From contig JABVXU010000022.1 of assembly GCA_013365365.1 (NCBI GenBank), positions 248,001-312,000 of the forward strand: DNA of 64,000 bases, given 5' to 3'. This document shows, piece by piece, positions 1-15,200 of the stretch. The notes below the pieces were generated by a model that worked only from the letters and a program-made list of their open reading frames with translations, was not told the DNA's origin and did not search any database. Each line of letters starts with the position of its first letter. The first letter of the stretch is position 1. The DNA is from Cruorifilaria tuberocauda (Eukaryota > Nematoda > Chromadorea > Rhabditida > Onchocercidae). A program made the translations under genes and the position numbers.

Positions 1-944
1 CATATTATTATGTTGTATGCTTACTAGTTATTCACTTCTGTCCTTCCTGGGAAAACGCTCCCATCTTTAAAATCGATTTCAGTTGAAAGTTTGAAGCTTT
101 CTTCTTTAAAAATGGAGGCTAAAAGTGGGACTCTCTAGCTATACTTACTGCAATCTCTGTTTTCCTGATCATTCGACCGCTCAGTGTATTATATCCTCAA
201 GTAGTCTTCTGACGAGTAAATTGCATTTATTTATTTATTTATTATGTATGAATGCAGTTTGGTGGAATATAGAAATAATGACAATGTAAAGTGTTCAAAA
301 GATAGAACACAAAAAAATTATGTGGATATATGTACATTTACACCATAATCGCTGCATCAGCTAAAATTTTCTCAACTCATTTTTGATTTTTAAATGTGAA
401 TCCCACCAAAAGTTTACTAGTTTATCAAATAATTTCAAAAGAATAAATAGAAAATTAATTAAATGGTGCCCTGTGCAATTTGGGCTTTATTATGCTATAT
501 TTAGAATTTCTTCAAATGTGTATTTAAGCCTTTAATTACAGTATATATCTAATTTTGTGGCAAAATTCTCGTCATGAAATGTACCATTGTAATTAAGAAA
601 GCATTATTGTAATTAAAAAAGCAGAGTTGCTTAATTAGGGATAGTGCGATGAAATTAGCTTTTCTTGCTGTAAAAATCCAAAATTGAGGATATAAACAAT
701 TGTAATGTGGATGGTTTTTATTGACCAATAAATAGAGAGAACTATTTTCTTTTCTAATAACTTAACGATATGTAATGCGAAGAATTGTAGAAAATAACTG
801 TGGGCTTTAGTGTATTTAGTAAAATACATGGTAGAACGGTTTTGCGAATGGGATTATAGGTTGTTCTTTGGTAGCATTTCTTAGAAATCTGTATTCATTT
901 ATAGTTGCGATACATATGATCATGTTTTAGTACTTTTATTACAG
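1..944 (+). other. Intron of the G-beta gene
   Basis: No coding exon is visible here. The stretch ends in an acceptor, TTACAG, at 944, immediately before the first visible exon of the G-protein beta gene, whose reading frame needs two bases from an exon to the left. It is therefore most simply read as the 3' part of an intron. A short TTTA tandem run lies near 228-245. Confidence 0.6.
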
Positions 945-2642
<1,698 letters not shown>

Positions 2643-5146
2643 GATAAAACATGAAAGTCAATCACATTGCATCATACCGTTTTACTGCTAAATTCGTTTT
2701 ATTTTTTCATTTCTCCGATGAATAACAGGCTCATCTGCATCGGGCCTTTTTTATTTATATCAGTATTGTTCTACAACTGGATTTTTTATGTTTGCAGTGG
2801 TAATTGCGCTATTTTGCTTCTCTTTTGATCTTCTATTCATTTTTGAACTACTGCGTCCCTGCTATAGTTCTTGCTCTAGTACTTTGTGGTGGTCTGTCGT
2901 GGTTGAAAACTTCATTTGAATAACAGAGTTGAGAAAGTTTTCGCTCCGAAATTGTCGTCTGCAACAAACGATTTATTTTTCTTCCTTTGATCATTGCAAT
3001 TACGATGCTATCTGGTTCACTTATGCTACCGGTGCATAGCTTTTTCCATTACCGTTGCTGACGATGACTGTTGGTACTGAATACACAAAAGATCCTGCGC
3101 CAGGTCTCTCAATGTAACATTTTCGAGATCTCTGATAACAAATAATTGCCATATGTCTTGTGGTTTATATGATTTCGGCATAATTTTAAGACTGCCGTCA
3201 TCTTCAACTTTTTTCTATCGTAATCTGAAAATATTTCCATCTTATATTGAAAGTAGTTTGAAAATTCTCATTATTTTGTATTTATTACTTATAGTACATT
3301 TTACCTATTACATCACGCTGTTATTATGTCAGTTGAGTAGAATGTGTTATTACGTAAATATTATCGATTTTTTCAGACATTCGCTTTTCTGTTTTTATCA
3401 ACATGTCCTGTATTATAGTATCACCTCTGTACTTTTCTGTTACTCTTTCTGCAATGACGGTTGAACTAGCCGTTAGGATATAGGAGAGGTTTAATGATCA
3501 CATCATGAGCCTCTCAAAAATACTGTGCGTGGGTCGGTACGGTCGTGTTTAGTTGCTCCATAAAATTTTATAGTGGCTGAAATTTCCGGTGATGTTGCAA
3601 ATTACGGGCACAAATAATGTCTTTCTGGATTCCTTAAGAGATTTCAGAGAGAGAGTTGGTTGGGTAAGACAATGAGTTCATAAAGAATTAAAACTGAATA
3701 TAAGGATTTGCGTTTCTAAATCTTGTGATGGATAATTGTTCCCATAGAAAAGTATGTTTTCAACGATTTATTTTTATACGTATAATTTATGTTTGTTATC
3801 GTTTTTAAACTAATTTCAGAATTTTTTTATCCTTCTTAAAATCTGGCTTCTTTCATTTTATCCATTCTCTCCTGCCGTATTTTGTACATTATATGTCTAT
3901 TGATATATATGTATTTGAGCGCCTGCGAGTGGTGTGTACTCACGTTCGTTTGATCATTTCAAAGTTTCATATTTTACTAAAAATGATTTTGTTTTTGGTG
4001 GTAGACTTCCTTTTTTTTTTCGAATTGTTGGGTCCTTTATTCAGTTTCGCAATTTCCTGCAATCTTTTCAAATGTTACTTTACAGAGACATTCGACAGGG
4101 TAGAAGATCTTGAGCATTCATTATGTTTCCTTTAAGAAAATATGTGATGAGCGATCATAGTTATAATAATTATAATGTACGAAAGACTGCTAGTTTAGTC
4201 TGAGGATTATAGGTTTTGTAAGATGGGATATTTATATTTGACCAATAAGTATATGTTTAAAAAGGCATATTATAGCTTTTCAAGGCAGTACTGTGATTAG
4301 TACTATTTATGCCCCTAGCAAGGTGATACTTTCAAAAATTCACGTGGCATTGTCTTTAAACTATTAGTAATCTATATAGTTATGATAAATGTAGCGTTTC
4401 ATCACAAATCATTTAATATATTTTAAGCGATTAATGGCTTACTTTGTTCCTTTAATTTGAATTGTCTCTCTGTGAGGCATATAATTGTTCGCATACGCCA
4501 TTTTGATTTTTCGTCATGTTCATCTGTATCATGTTATTTTATTGTCATCATCACTACAACTCTGTTATTAAAGTATGAAGCTTGGTTACATGAATTTTTG
4601 CATTGCAGAAGTTGATTTTATGCTACTCGAGAGAGATTCTTTATTATTTATTACTAAATGAAAACAGGGTTTGACGTGTGAAGGATGTGAGGAGATCATT
4701 CGTTGAATCTGTATTTAAATGTGTATGTTTTGGAGTTCTCAGTGTGATGCTTTCACGGTTACATCTCGATAAACATTTTAACGACTAATCATCGTCACTA
4801 AAATAAGAATTGAAGGTTGAGCAATTCAATCTTACCGATTAAAGAATTTGTAGTGTTCATGCCATTAATTGGGGCCTACTGCGGCGATATTGTAATACTT
4901 CAAAAAGTCAGTTCGTGAAGATATTTGTCATTTTTTAGGTTGGTACGGCGCCGGATAAGGTCGTATTTATTTTTTAGAAGTAGTTCATAGAACTTCTGGT
5001 AATATTGGCTGTCTCGAGAAATATATCATTTCCAGAAGTTTAAATTGAAATCTAATAACTACCATTTATGTTTTAAGATGATTCTTGTGTGAATGCTGTG
5101 AATTTTAATTCGCGGATATTTAACGTTTTTGAATTTCTCACTGCAG
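2643..5146 (+). other. Intergenic; G-beta 3' UTR and upstream of next gene
   Basis: No coding exon with usable splice sites was found. The first few hundred bases after the G-beta stop are presumably its 3' UTR; they are less AT-rich than the rest. Open frames here are short and hydrophobic, as expected from T-rich sequence. Confidence 0.4.
5145..5146 (+). promoter_or_regulatory. Probable spliced-leader acceptor
   Basis: The sequence TTTCTCACTGCAG ends at 5146. It is a canonical nematode acceptor with no matching upstream donor, and lies 23 bases before the chosen ATG at 5170. Such a lone acceptor just before a start codon is typical of trans-splicing. This is inference. Confidence 0.45.
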
Positions 5147-5169
5147 TTTTTAAAGGGAATTCAAATCAA

Positions 5170-8100
5170 ATGAATATATTGAAGAAAATTAAGATGTTTA
5201 AGAGAAGTGGTGAGAGTGCTGAGGATGCTAAACAAGGACAAAGTGGAGAAAATGAGGTAAGTAAAGCACAGTTGTTTTCAAAATTAATATCTTTCATCAT
5301 TCGTGAGTTATGCCAAGTATTCATGAATTAGAAGCGCAGTTCAAAATATTCCTCAAAATTCCTTGTAAATTAGGAAGCATTTCCAATTTTGGACGTCGGA
5401 ACCGGTTTTTTCATTTAATTCAAGAATTTTGCTCCTGAAGTTTACAGGAAAGAACAGAAATTAAATTCTAATTGATGTATTCAAATTGATCAACTTGAAA
5501 TATTGTATTCATGGACGGTCAGTAGCCAAATTTATAATTGCATTGAAAGTCATGATTTATTGATTGATTCTTTAATTCTTCAGGTGTAATTTCGTGCAAT
5601 TTCTTTTCCCTTTGAATTCTGCAAAGTAGAAAATCTATTAAAAAGTTGAAAATTAGGCGAGAGAACTTAGATATGTTTGGTAAATAAGGCCAAGGAATAT
5701 AATTAAAAAATAGTAGTTATTAGCATGCTTCACAAAGTTAAATATTATAAAAATTCTATCCGAAAAGAAGGAAAAGGCTTGAATTATTCATAAGAACTAC
5801 CAGAAGGAGTAGATTACTTCAAAGCATTATCAAATTACCAAACATTCGTGGTACTACGACCTTCTTTCTAAACTTTATATTATTACACAGAACCTCAAAT
5901 GACAATCACTATTCTCTTTGATATGTATATTTAAGTGAGATTTTAATGACACATACTAAACTTCAGTATATAAAGCACACGGATCAGTGTGGAGCCATTC
6001 CTGTTCTTTTTGGTGATACCAAAAATATAGTTTTGCTCTTAAATATATATCCTAAATGTATGTTTTGGAATGAATTTCATACTTCATGCACTAATTTCTT
6101 CAAGAATCCGAAATTTCAGCTTTTCTTTTATTTAATTTCGAGAATTAGAAGGGAGAGACTTTTGATTTTTCTTAAATTTCAATTTGAACTGATAACGTTG
6201 AAATGGAAAGGTAGGAATAAAGCTTTAAAAGTTAATAGTGATAATCTTATAAAACCAGCTTCCGACTGCAACATCATGCATCTCACCAAATACAGGAGTG
6301 TTGGCAGCATTACGATATCAGAGAAATTGGATACAAAAATTGACATCCACATCTTTTCTATTTCTGTTTTCAAGGAAGGAAAAGAAAAATATAATTCATT
6401 ATATCATTTTGATCTTTTCGATGATTGGAATATCGTCTTGTAGACCGGAGTGCAACAGGCGTTTACAATGGAGCAAGCCAGTAAAGCTTTGAAGGCTTAT
6501 AAGGATCGCAAAAAAGCACGGCAAAAAGCACGTGAAGAAGAAGCATGCTACGTGGAATACAGAAAAGCTGAAATTTTATCAAAATTTAAACCGAAAGTGG
6601 GGACGCTTCGAATTGCTGATGAGGCAAGCTTTTAAATCTTTTAAAAGCTTGGATTCAATTAATTCCCCTTATTTCTAGTGTTAATTTGGAATCGTTGGAT
6701 TGTTTTTAGAATTATTTATAATTATGGGCTGAATTTGTCTTTGAAATAACTTTATTATAGACTTTTGCGCTCTTTTTCAGTTGCGAAGTTTTGCTTATTC
6801 TTTCACGAGTGGTCTTCTGTGATTTTATATTAGTTATGTAGTGAAAAAAGGTGTATCATGACTTAAAAAGTTTATTCATTCTTGACAATGCAGGTTTTTC
6901 CAAAACGTCGCAAAGGTTCAATGGGTTTTGGTGAGCGAAAAGCGCATTACTTGTCTATTAGGCCGAAACCTTGTTATGCAACTTGGCTTGGTAGACGCCG
7001 AAATGTTATTGAGGCAAAGTCAGTTCTTTTTTGGATCTGTTTATTGAATAAGCTAAATCGCAATGGATAAATGAAAAGTGCAAATAACATATATAAAGGG
7101 AAATAAAATCACTTGCAACTTTTCGTTTCAACTTTCGGGTTTGTGAGATATTTTCGGATTTCTGTTTTGTTGCAACATCTTATGAAGCTTAATATGAAAA
7201 ATTAGGAACATGATGCAAAATTTCATATTAGCATTAAGATCAAATAGGATGCCTGAAGTATTTCATATTACTTATAAGTTCTTTTTTATACTCCTCCTGC
7301 ATTTATTATAGGCCTTCACCGATGGCAATAGCAGCATCAGTTGATATGACAGATCATTCAGCTGTCCCAGAATTCATTAAACCGCTTGCCAAAGAATCCG
7401 ATAAGGATAATGAAAGTGCTTCAATTAAGAAACCATCTGCTCAAAAGGTATTAATATATATTGTTTTCTTAATTGATGATAAAGTTCATCATGCTTTCTT
7501 TTCATGAAATAGTACGATCTATCTATTCCATAAAAGAGGTAATAAGACCCAATTTATTTGTCATGTCTGTTTATATTTCGATTATGTGCTAGATTTAGTA
7601 AAACTTGTAGGATCCGAGGCAAGCATCTCAGATATCTGCTATAGATATGCAAGCAGCTCCACAGAATAAATCATTAGTGATTGGCCCTGAATTTGAAGGT
7701 GATAATAGTCAAGTTAAAGTGGTCGTCTATGGAGCAAATGCTGATAATCCTTTAGTAAACGGTGTACCATTTTGGACCATTGAAGTTCCTCAGTAAGCCT
7801 AAAACTTCCCCAAAGCAAAATGAGAGTAAATGAAACTTTAGAGATATTTAAATTTTGATGATTTGAAACTGAAAGTACTGAAAATTTATGTGTTAAAACG
7901 TATAGCTTTTAGCCGACCTTTCTTCTTTTAACACAAAAAATATATATTGATTTGTTAGGAGTGTTAAAAATATTCTTGCTTTAATGAGCATTTCATGTTG
8001 ACAATACTTCTAACTTCTGAATTTTTTACATTTGTTGGAACTATTGTGCCTGTGATGAACAAGGAGTTTAAATTAGTAAAAAATTAGCGGAAGTTGAAGT

Positions 8101-8274
8101 TCTTCATGAATTTTTAGGGAAGAAGAGGCGGTAACAGATGATGATTTGCCAGTTGATATGGATATTTTGGAAAAAGTTTGCACTGGAAAAAAAACACTTG
8201 ATTCACGACCTTTTGAGAAGATTGAATTTAATCCGTTCGGTCCCGTATCCAGAATGAAAGCGGTTGCTGTTTAA
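5170..8274 (+). CDS. Uncharacterised basic 288-residue protein, six exons
   Basis: I do not recognise this protein. Exons: 5170-5256, 6444-6623, 6894-7018, 7312-7447, 7611-7792, 8118-8274; the summed length is an exact 289 codons including stop, with agreeing phases. There is no signal peptide or membrane segment. The N-terminal third is very basic and probably helical (MEQASKALKAYKDRKKARQK). It is followed by a tryptophan/arginine-rich patch (PKPCYATWLGRRRN), a polar middle, and a C-terminal part with GANADNPLVNGVPFWTIEVP and an acidic stretch before the closing PFGPVSRMKAVAV. The start was chosen because it follows a likely trans-splice acceptor; a further in-frame ATG lies eight codons later. 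The intron 6624-6893 starts with GC rather than GT. A cytosolic or nuclear adaptor is possible, but nothing in the sequence fixes a function. Confidence 0.8.
6624..6893 (+). other. GC-AG intron
   Basis: The exon ends ...GATGAG and the intron begins GCAAGC, closing with AATGCAG. Joining keeps phase 0, giving ...RIADE|VFPKRRKG.... No GT donor nearby preserves the frame. GC-AG introns are a known minority class and usually have a strong AG upstream of the GC, as here. Confidence 0.75.
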
Positions 8275-8522
8275 TTAATTATTTAGTTTATGAATTAATG
8301 ACTCTAACGTTTTATAGAGTTTACTTTTAAAATATAAATAATAAGTTATAATTTATAAGTATAATTGTAATTCAATTACTTCATAAATATAAAGCTTCAG
8401 CTTATTACCTAGAAGAAATTAATAAGTTACAAATCAACTTTCGAAAAAATCAAGGTAGTTTAAATTGAAAATTGTTAACGAAAGCTATGTCATGAATAAA
8501 CAAATAATAGGCATAAAACTAA

Positions 8523-8744
8523 TTACATCGAAACTTGAAGGACGATCTGTTATTCGATCGCGACACGATTTTGTTTTCAAATACTGTCGAAACGGTAATC
8601 CGATTGCAGCCTGAAGGTAATGAGAAGTTATCACAACCTGCTAACCCGCAACAACGCCATATTCGGTGGGCCGATAAAATCAGTGTAACGACCTTTGATC
8701 CCAAAAATCGACGACCCAAAGACGTGAATCTTTCATTTCTATAG
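8523..8744 (+). CDS. Orphan coding-looking frame with PP1-docking-like motif
   Basis: An open frame runs from 8523 to a TAG at 8742-8744 with no ATG in frame, so if real it is the 3' exon of a spliced gene or a decayed fragment. Its composition is far from the surrounding AT-rich DNA, with acidic DDLLFDRD near the start and RHIRWADKISVTTFDPKNRR near the end. RHIRW fits the PP1-docking consensus [RK]-x-[VI]-x-[FW], and the following hydrophobic pair (VTTF) sits where the second docking element lies in proteins such as GADD34 and spinophilin. A weak acceptor, CTTGAAG, could open the exon at 8541 in phase 0. It lies 250 bases after the stop of the upstream gene on the same strand and could be an alternative last exon of it. 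Function is inference only. Confidence 0.4.
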   Translation, partial: LHRNLKDDLLFDRDTILFSNTVETVIRLQPEGNEKLSQPANPQQRHIRWADKISVTTFDPKNRRPKDVNLSFL

Positions 8745-11700
8745 AATTTACGAATTTATTATATTTGAATTATTTCATTCCTTTCAATTCTGTTGATTCT
8801 ATCGTGCGCAGTTGTATTTATCAACTTCAGGCGTATTTGAAACTTCATAAATTTCTTCGATTATCGTAATATTTAATATCGTAATATTCAATAACTTTAT
8901 TGTTATTGAAAAAAACTTTAAACAATGATGACTCTCCAGTAGAGAATGATTTTGCTGCCGAAGTTTTGCATGTAAAAGAGACAAACTTTTTAATCGAGAA
9001 TCCTCTCAACAAAAAATAAATTTGTCAGTTTTGCTCATGAATTCATCTCTTCGATTTTCCGCACTGAGTCATTGCTCGGAATAAATTTTTAGCATAAAAG
9101 AATTCAATGCGCTGCTGTTTTTCAAGTTTTATTCCAGCATAAATTAATTTTGTACAGTTTCATTATATTTCACTTACAGAATTGCGGAAATTCAATTCAA
9201 GTTCCGATCATTTGCCTTAATTTCTTATTAATGTTTTTTCATAATTTAAGGAATCCAAATGTAATAATCGAATAAAAATTTTGATGAAATTGCTCTTTTC
9301 TGTATTTGAATTATTCGCTACTTTTTACTTTTTACTTAGGATTTTTAGCATTTCAAATGTCAGCCTTAAATCAAGTTAAATTAAATTTCATATCTTCCAT
9401 ATGCATACGCTTGTAAAAAATGACTATCATTAGTAAAGATACAGAAATCGTATGTGTTCTTATTTGTTTGACATTCTGCGAATGGTCAACAGAATGAAGA
9501 GTGTAACAGTAGTAGTGAAATCTCAAGCTGTTCCGAAATTAATACCATATTTTAATTAATAATCATAAATTGTGGATTAGTTACGTTGCACGTGTCATCA
9601 ATTGTTCAGCTTTTGCAGTCTTCCCTGTAAAACCATTAAAAAAAACAATGAATATTGCAGATACGAACACCAGTCACTGAACCACTACGGAACGTTGCGC
9701 GAGACAAATCGATAGCTTAGCAAACATTCAAAGTGACTTCATTATTTCCATTCAAAATATGAAGTTCTTATTTGAATTTAAAACTGTCCAATGTGAACAT
9801 TTCTTAATAAATGAATTAAATTGATCACTGGCCTTTTTTGCTTTCATTTCTTGTTTCTTATAAATCTGTTTGCAGTTATATTTCACAGTCCCATTTCTCT
9901 TGTCTGCCGCTTTTATCTTAGAGCAGTATTTCCACTATAAAATTCTGGTAATCCCATTGTGGTATTTTCATTAAATACTTGGATTCTGTCAACTATTGCT
10001 CAATGATTTTATTGAAGTATTTGACAAGAAAATAAAGTATGGATTAACGGTATAGATTAATGAAATGGTGGAAATTTACTGATGACTGATTTCCATATTT
10101 TTTTAATAAGATGAGAAAAAATAGGATAACAAAAAAGTTCAAAGAATATGCCGAGAAAATCAATATCAGACACTATCGTCCGAGATATAACCAAAATAAT
10201 GAGGATAATTCAGTATCATTGTTAAACTTATTGATAATAATGGTAATAAATTGATTCCGTTTCTCATATATGATTTTACAGGAAAAGAAAAAGAAATTAG
10301 ATTGTTTCGTCTATGGGACTGGTCGATATCTTATCAATGAAATCCAAAAAAGTGTAAAATAATTAAATTAAAGAAAACATGGAAAAAATTAATTAAAAGA
10401 AATAATAATAGTAATAAAACTTAAAAATAAAGCGACTAAACTAAGTAAAATTGATTTTCTATTGCTCTTTTCTTTTTTAGACTATTGTTATTTAATATAT
10501 AGTATTCGAAAGGAGAAATTTTTGCAACAGTTCAGATAAACACAGAATTTTACTGACTCCGTGATAATAATTAATGAATAATGATAAATCCATATGATTC
10601 AATAATCAGTCCTTGGTTAACTTCATCTTTCAGTTATTTGAGATAAAAAATGAAAATAATGAATACACTGTTTCAATAATGAAAAGTACTAATTTCTTCA
10701 GTATAGCTATAAAATTAATTATTGAAAATTATATAACGATATTATCACAATAGGGATGAAGATCAGATGCTAATTTAATCTTTCAGCACCGAAAATGAAA
10801 ATGATGAAGCAAAGGTGAAAATTCTATTGTCGTTCTTTTTATATGAAGTAGAAATAAAATTAAGCCTGGCTCTAATGTCAAAAATAGCATCTCGCAACTA
10901 GCTTTGCATATTTTATTAAACATAATATACAAAGTGAAAAGCATTCGGGAAAACACGAAAAAGTTGTCATGATATTCTTATATTCATCACTACAGTTTTT
11001 GTGAACCGATAATTCGCACTATTTCACAGTCTTCCTTTTTATTTGCGCATGACAACAATGATAAAGGACTGATAATAAACAATCATTTTTTCCATCATTT
11101 TCACTCATGCCATCGGTATTGTCTATTAGGTATTATCTGCTTTATCCAAATAGTTATATGCATTAATTTCGTATTGAATATCTATGCCTAAATACTTCTG
11201 ATAGAAAGATATCGGTTGGTTTCTGCACTAAGATCAGGTAATAGTTCTAAATTGGATTAGCAACGATCGCCTAACACTCGTTTACGCTCATCCTATGTCA
11301 GTCCAGAATTTCAACAATTGCGCTATCCCAACGAAATGTTATTGTATTCCTGTATCATTAATTTAATTAATTAATTGATCGGTAACAAGTATTTATTTTT
11401 ATGATACAGAAGATATTTTGATTACTTTAAAAATTTATCTTAGTTGAATGAAAAAGCTATTAATTTGGCATTGACTGGATAGCTGAACAGACGTTTGCTC
11501 TCAAGTAAAGCACTCTGTGGTAGAGTAAGTTGAAATTTATCAATCATTTTTACTTTTAAAAATGATTGGTAATTTTACTTAATATAAACATCAAGCAATA
11601 TGTAATATCCGTTATGACTTCAAATAAGTAAAACTTTGCAATTCCGATGCTTTACGATAACGGAATTACGCCATATGATCTGATTTCTTGATTCGTAATT

Positions 11701-12116
11701 TTAATTTTCATTGCAGAGCAATAACACCGATTAATAGTACAATGCATCTTCCAATTGAATGACATTGCAAAGACTCATGGAAAGCAGCAGAGGAAAGAAG
11801 CTGTGAGTTTACTCTCATCACTAAGTTTTCATTATCAGCATTATTTATCAGAGAAACATTGACATTAATTATCTGGCAGTGATCCAATCAGGCAAGTAAG
11901 AAAGTGTTGACATTTCGAGCTTTCTTTGACATTCCTATAGCCAGAAATGTAAGTCTAATAGGCGGTCTCCGTTATCTATTTAAACGGGTCACTTTCCAGC
12001 AATCACTACTTTTTCCGAAACGTTACCAACACTTTTGAATCCTCAGCTCACACCCAATCTATTCTCTGTCACACTGTTATCTCTTTATCATAACAATAAG
12101 AATGATACATATTGTT
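8745..12116. other. Gene-poor AT-rich stretch
   Basis: No supported exon on either strand. It holds short runs such as repeated TTAAT near 11365-11385, but no long repeat, RNA gene or element ends that I could see. Confidence 0.4.
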
Positions 12117-12229
12117 ATGTCTGTGGATGATATCTCAATCATTGCTGAATCTCATCGTTCCGTGGAACGGAGAGATCGATTTGGAAATGTTCGTTCAAGT
12201 GCTAGCAGACGAAATCAGCCTCAATCAAA
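12117..12229 (+). CDS. Candidate first exon of an unresolved plus-strand gene
   Basis: ATG at 12117 opens a frame of 37 codons plus two bases rich in charged residues (SVDDISIIAESHRSVERRDR, then GNVRSSASRRNQPQS), ending at a donor AA|GTAAAA in phase 2. It is GC-richer than its surroundings. An acceptor-like CACTTTCCAG ends near 12000, so a trans-spliced leader with a ~117-base 5' UTR is possible. An in-frame ATG also lies 15 bases upstream. A compatible second exon is 13372-13459 (CATCTATCCAG acceptor, TCC|GTAAGT donor, phase 2 in, phase 0 out). Later exons could not be fixed. I do not recognise the peptide; without splicing, the frame stops at 12233. Confidence 0.3.
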
Positions 12230-15200
12230 GTAAAATTTCGAATTCAGAACAAATTCCACTGTAAATATTCAACAGTGAAGGATATCATATAACACATACT
12301 GAAGAGTATCTAAAATATTTAAAATTCGTTGTTAAGTCTTCGACCATTTATAAGCAGCTCAACAATTTCAAACGATTAAACAATAAATTCTGCTGGATGT
12401 CAAACCAACTTCTAAAAAATTGAATAATTCTTAGTTAACTGTTGTAGTCATGCTGTATTTTCTGTTTTGATTTATTACTGTTGTACAATACTGTTAGCAT
12501 CATATTTAAATTGTATACCTATTGATATTGGAATATATAACGGTAATGAGATTTATATATTTAGAAATAGAAGGTAAAAAAGCTTTTGTCTTTCGGCATT
12601 TTCTATTTTTTAATATTGAGCAATTTCTTTAAAAGATCTCATTTATAATGACTTTATTCAATGAATTTCTCGCCTAACATATATGCATATGAATTAATCG
12701 CTTTACTGTTTGTAACTGTATTAAGTATATGCAGGATAAATTTTGATAAAATGAACATGTTTTTTCCTTATCATACGGAATATAAATTGAAGGATATATG
12801 TTCAATTTTAACTAGCTAAGATTTTAAAACGTCTTGAAACTTACTGGGGAATAATGACCAGGTTATTGCAACATAAACAACAAAATTGCAAATTTGCTTA
12901 AAAATACTTAACAACTCATAAAGATATAAGAAGGACTTACAATATGAAAGTTCTATTGTCATGCAGTAATTGTCATCAATTGCAAAAATTTTATAAGTGA
13001 AAAAGGTTAATCTCTGTTGAAAAGAGCGTGTTGCGAGATAAACTAAAATGATCTAAATTAGTGCCATCAGCACTAAAAAATGAACTCAAGCAATAGTTTG
13101 ACAGTATGGATGACAGAATTAGTTATCATACTTAAATATGCCGAACTCTTGTATCATTCATTTTTTATTTTAATTAAAAAATACACTTACTTCATGTGAT
13201 AAATTTAACTATGACTGAAGCATGTAGACGGAAAAGATTTATGGAAATTAAACGAAAAATAAAATGAGTGGCTGTCAAGCATATTCATTTCGTTACTTCT
13301 TAACCAGTGATTTAAATGACTTAGATGAAATGCAACAGCTGAGAATTGTTAAGTGATCTACATCTATCCAGAATCTCATACCGACTGAATTGGAAGACGA
13401 TTCGTTGCAACTTATCTTTCCCTTTTCTATCACGTTTTCTATGTATGTTTTCAATGTCCGTAAGTTGCACCATATTGATCGTTTCATCTCTAAATTCAGT
13501 TATTAACTGATATGAATCAGATTTTCCGAACGAGCGTAATGAATCACAAATGATAGTTAAAAGCATCTTCAATAATAGTCGATATTTATTTGCAAATTAT
13601 TTCTTTTTCACTTCTAACTTACCGAAGAATTATGAAAGTAAATGATGAGAAAAGAAACGTGATATTTTATAATTCGAGAAATGATTTAATCTTATTTACA
13701 GAAAATATGATCCTATCAGCAAATCATTTTAAGTGAGTAGATTGACCGATAAGCGTCAAGTTTGAGAGTTTGGAAACTCGAAAATTTATAAGTATTTATT
13801 TCGTGGTGCAAAAATTTGCCGCTGAAGATTAAAATGCAGTAGATTGATTTGGCAAGGAGCTATGAAGGTTTCTCAAACAGCAATTTAAGTTTGCTACAAT
13901 CAGTTCGTTTAGCAGCAAGAAGTTGCTGCTTTTCGAAAATAATACTTGTGTTGTCATAGTCTCGTATAATATTAACAAAAAACAGATGTCACTTCATGAT
14001 TGGTTCTAAATGTATAATTTATAATAAGTGTTATGGAAATATAGAACTAATTCCTTTCATGATCATCTCCGATTTAAATTTTAGTCAATCTGATTAAAAA
14101 TAAATAATTTACAAGAATGATGAAGAAATATTGCATAATAATTGTTATAAAAAACAATAATCAAAGGCTTTGTACGTTCCTAAATTTAATTTCAGAAATT
14201 GATAAAAGATAGAAAGAGATTAGAATTATAGAAGTTTGGTATTTCTTCCTTATCTTTCTAAACTCGTGAGAATGATAGATGAAGAAGTTGTATGTTTTGA
14301 GTGTCAGATTAATTAAAATATTATCACGATCTTTAAATAATGCCTTTATCATGAAAATTTTTTGTTGAAAAATTTAAGTTGAAGTTACCATTTTCCGTCC
14401 TTATTCTTACTGTTATTATTTCACTATTACAGTCATTAGTGTCATCACCAGCATTAACATCACATCAGTGAAACCGATATCAAATGTATTGCATAGTGCA
14501 TGCATTTATTTAAAATGTTTATGATACATTTTGAAATTTGTATCGCTTCTGCTATCGAAATAGCAGCAATAAACTATTTATGCTTATTTAGCTTCAAATG
14601 AGTATATCATTTGGCTGTTCAACAATATTCAGCCATATCACTTTTTTTTAATGGAAGAAAGCTAAAGTCGCAGCGCTGCAAATGATCCAAAAACAAAAAA
14701 CTGGCTCCACACATATTGATAACATATGCATGCACATACGACACAGACGTTATGCAAACAACATAATCTTGCATCTCACAGATTTATCACTTCTTTAAAA
14801 CCGATCAGTTTGATAATTAAGGAGACACATGTATTTTATTTAATTTATAGTTTTCTTTCCTTTAAATTCGCAGTTATTCTAATCGATAGCTTTTTGCAAA
14901 CTTGATTTTTTTGTGCAGTGGACTGATGTTAAAGATATGTTATATATGAAATATCAATTAGCTTCGCTTTCAACAATCTTTGTTTCCATCTCAAAATATT
15001 CTCTTCGATTCATCTTTGGCTTACTTCATTATCATTACAAAGAATGTAAAAGTTATTGTTAAAATATGTATTTAGCAGTGATAAGCTTTTTCCATCAACT
15101 CAGCTTACTTGGCAATAGAAAATGAGGATTCTTTCGGTGTACTGAGAAGACAGTAATAACTGCAAAACAATTCAGAAATGATTCTTGAAAGCGAAGCCAA

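Noticed and set aside
2643..4135. Hydrophobic plus-strand ORFs after the G-beta gene
   Set aside because: Low-complexity Phe/Leu/Tyr composition without splice sites or family features.
13293..13572. Minus-strand 83-codon ORF
   Set aside because: Overlaps a plus-strand segment with stronger splice signals; the peptide is unrecognised and has no supporting exon.
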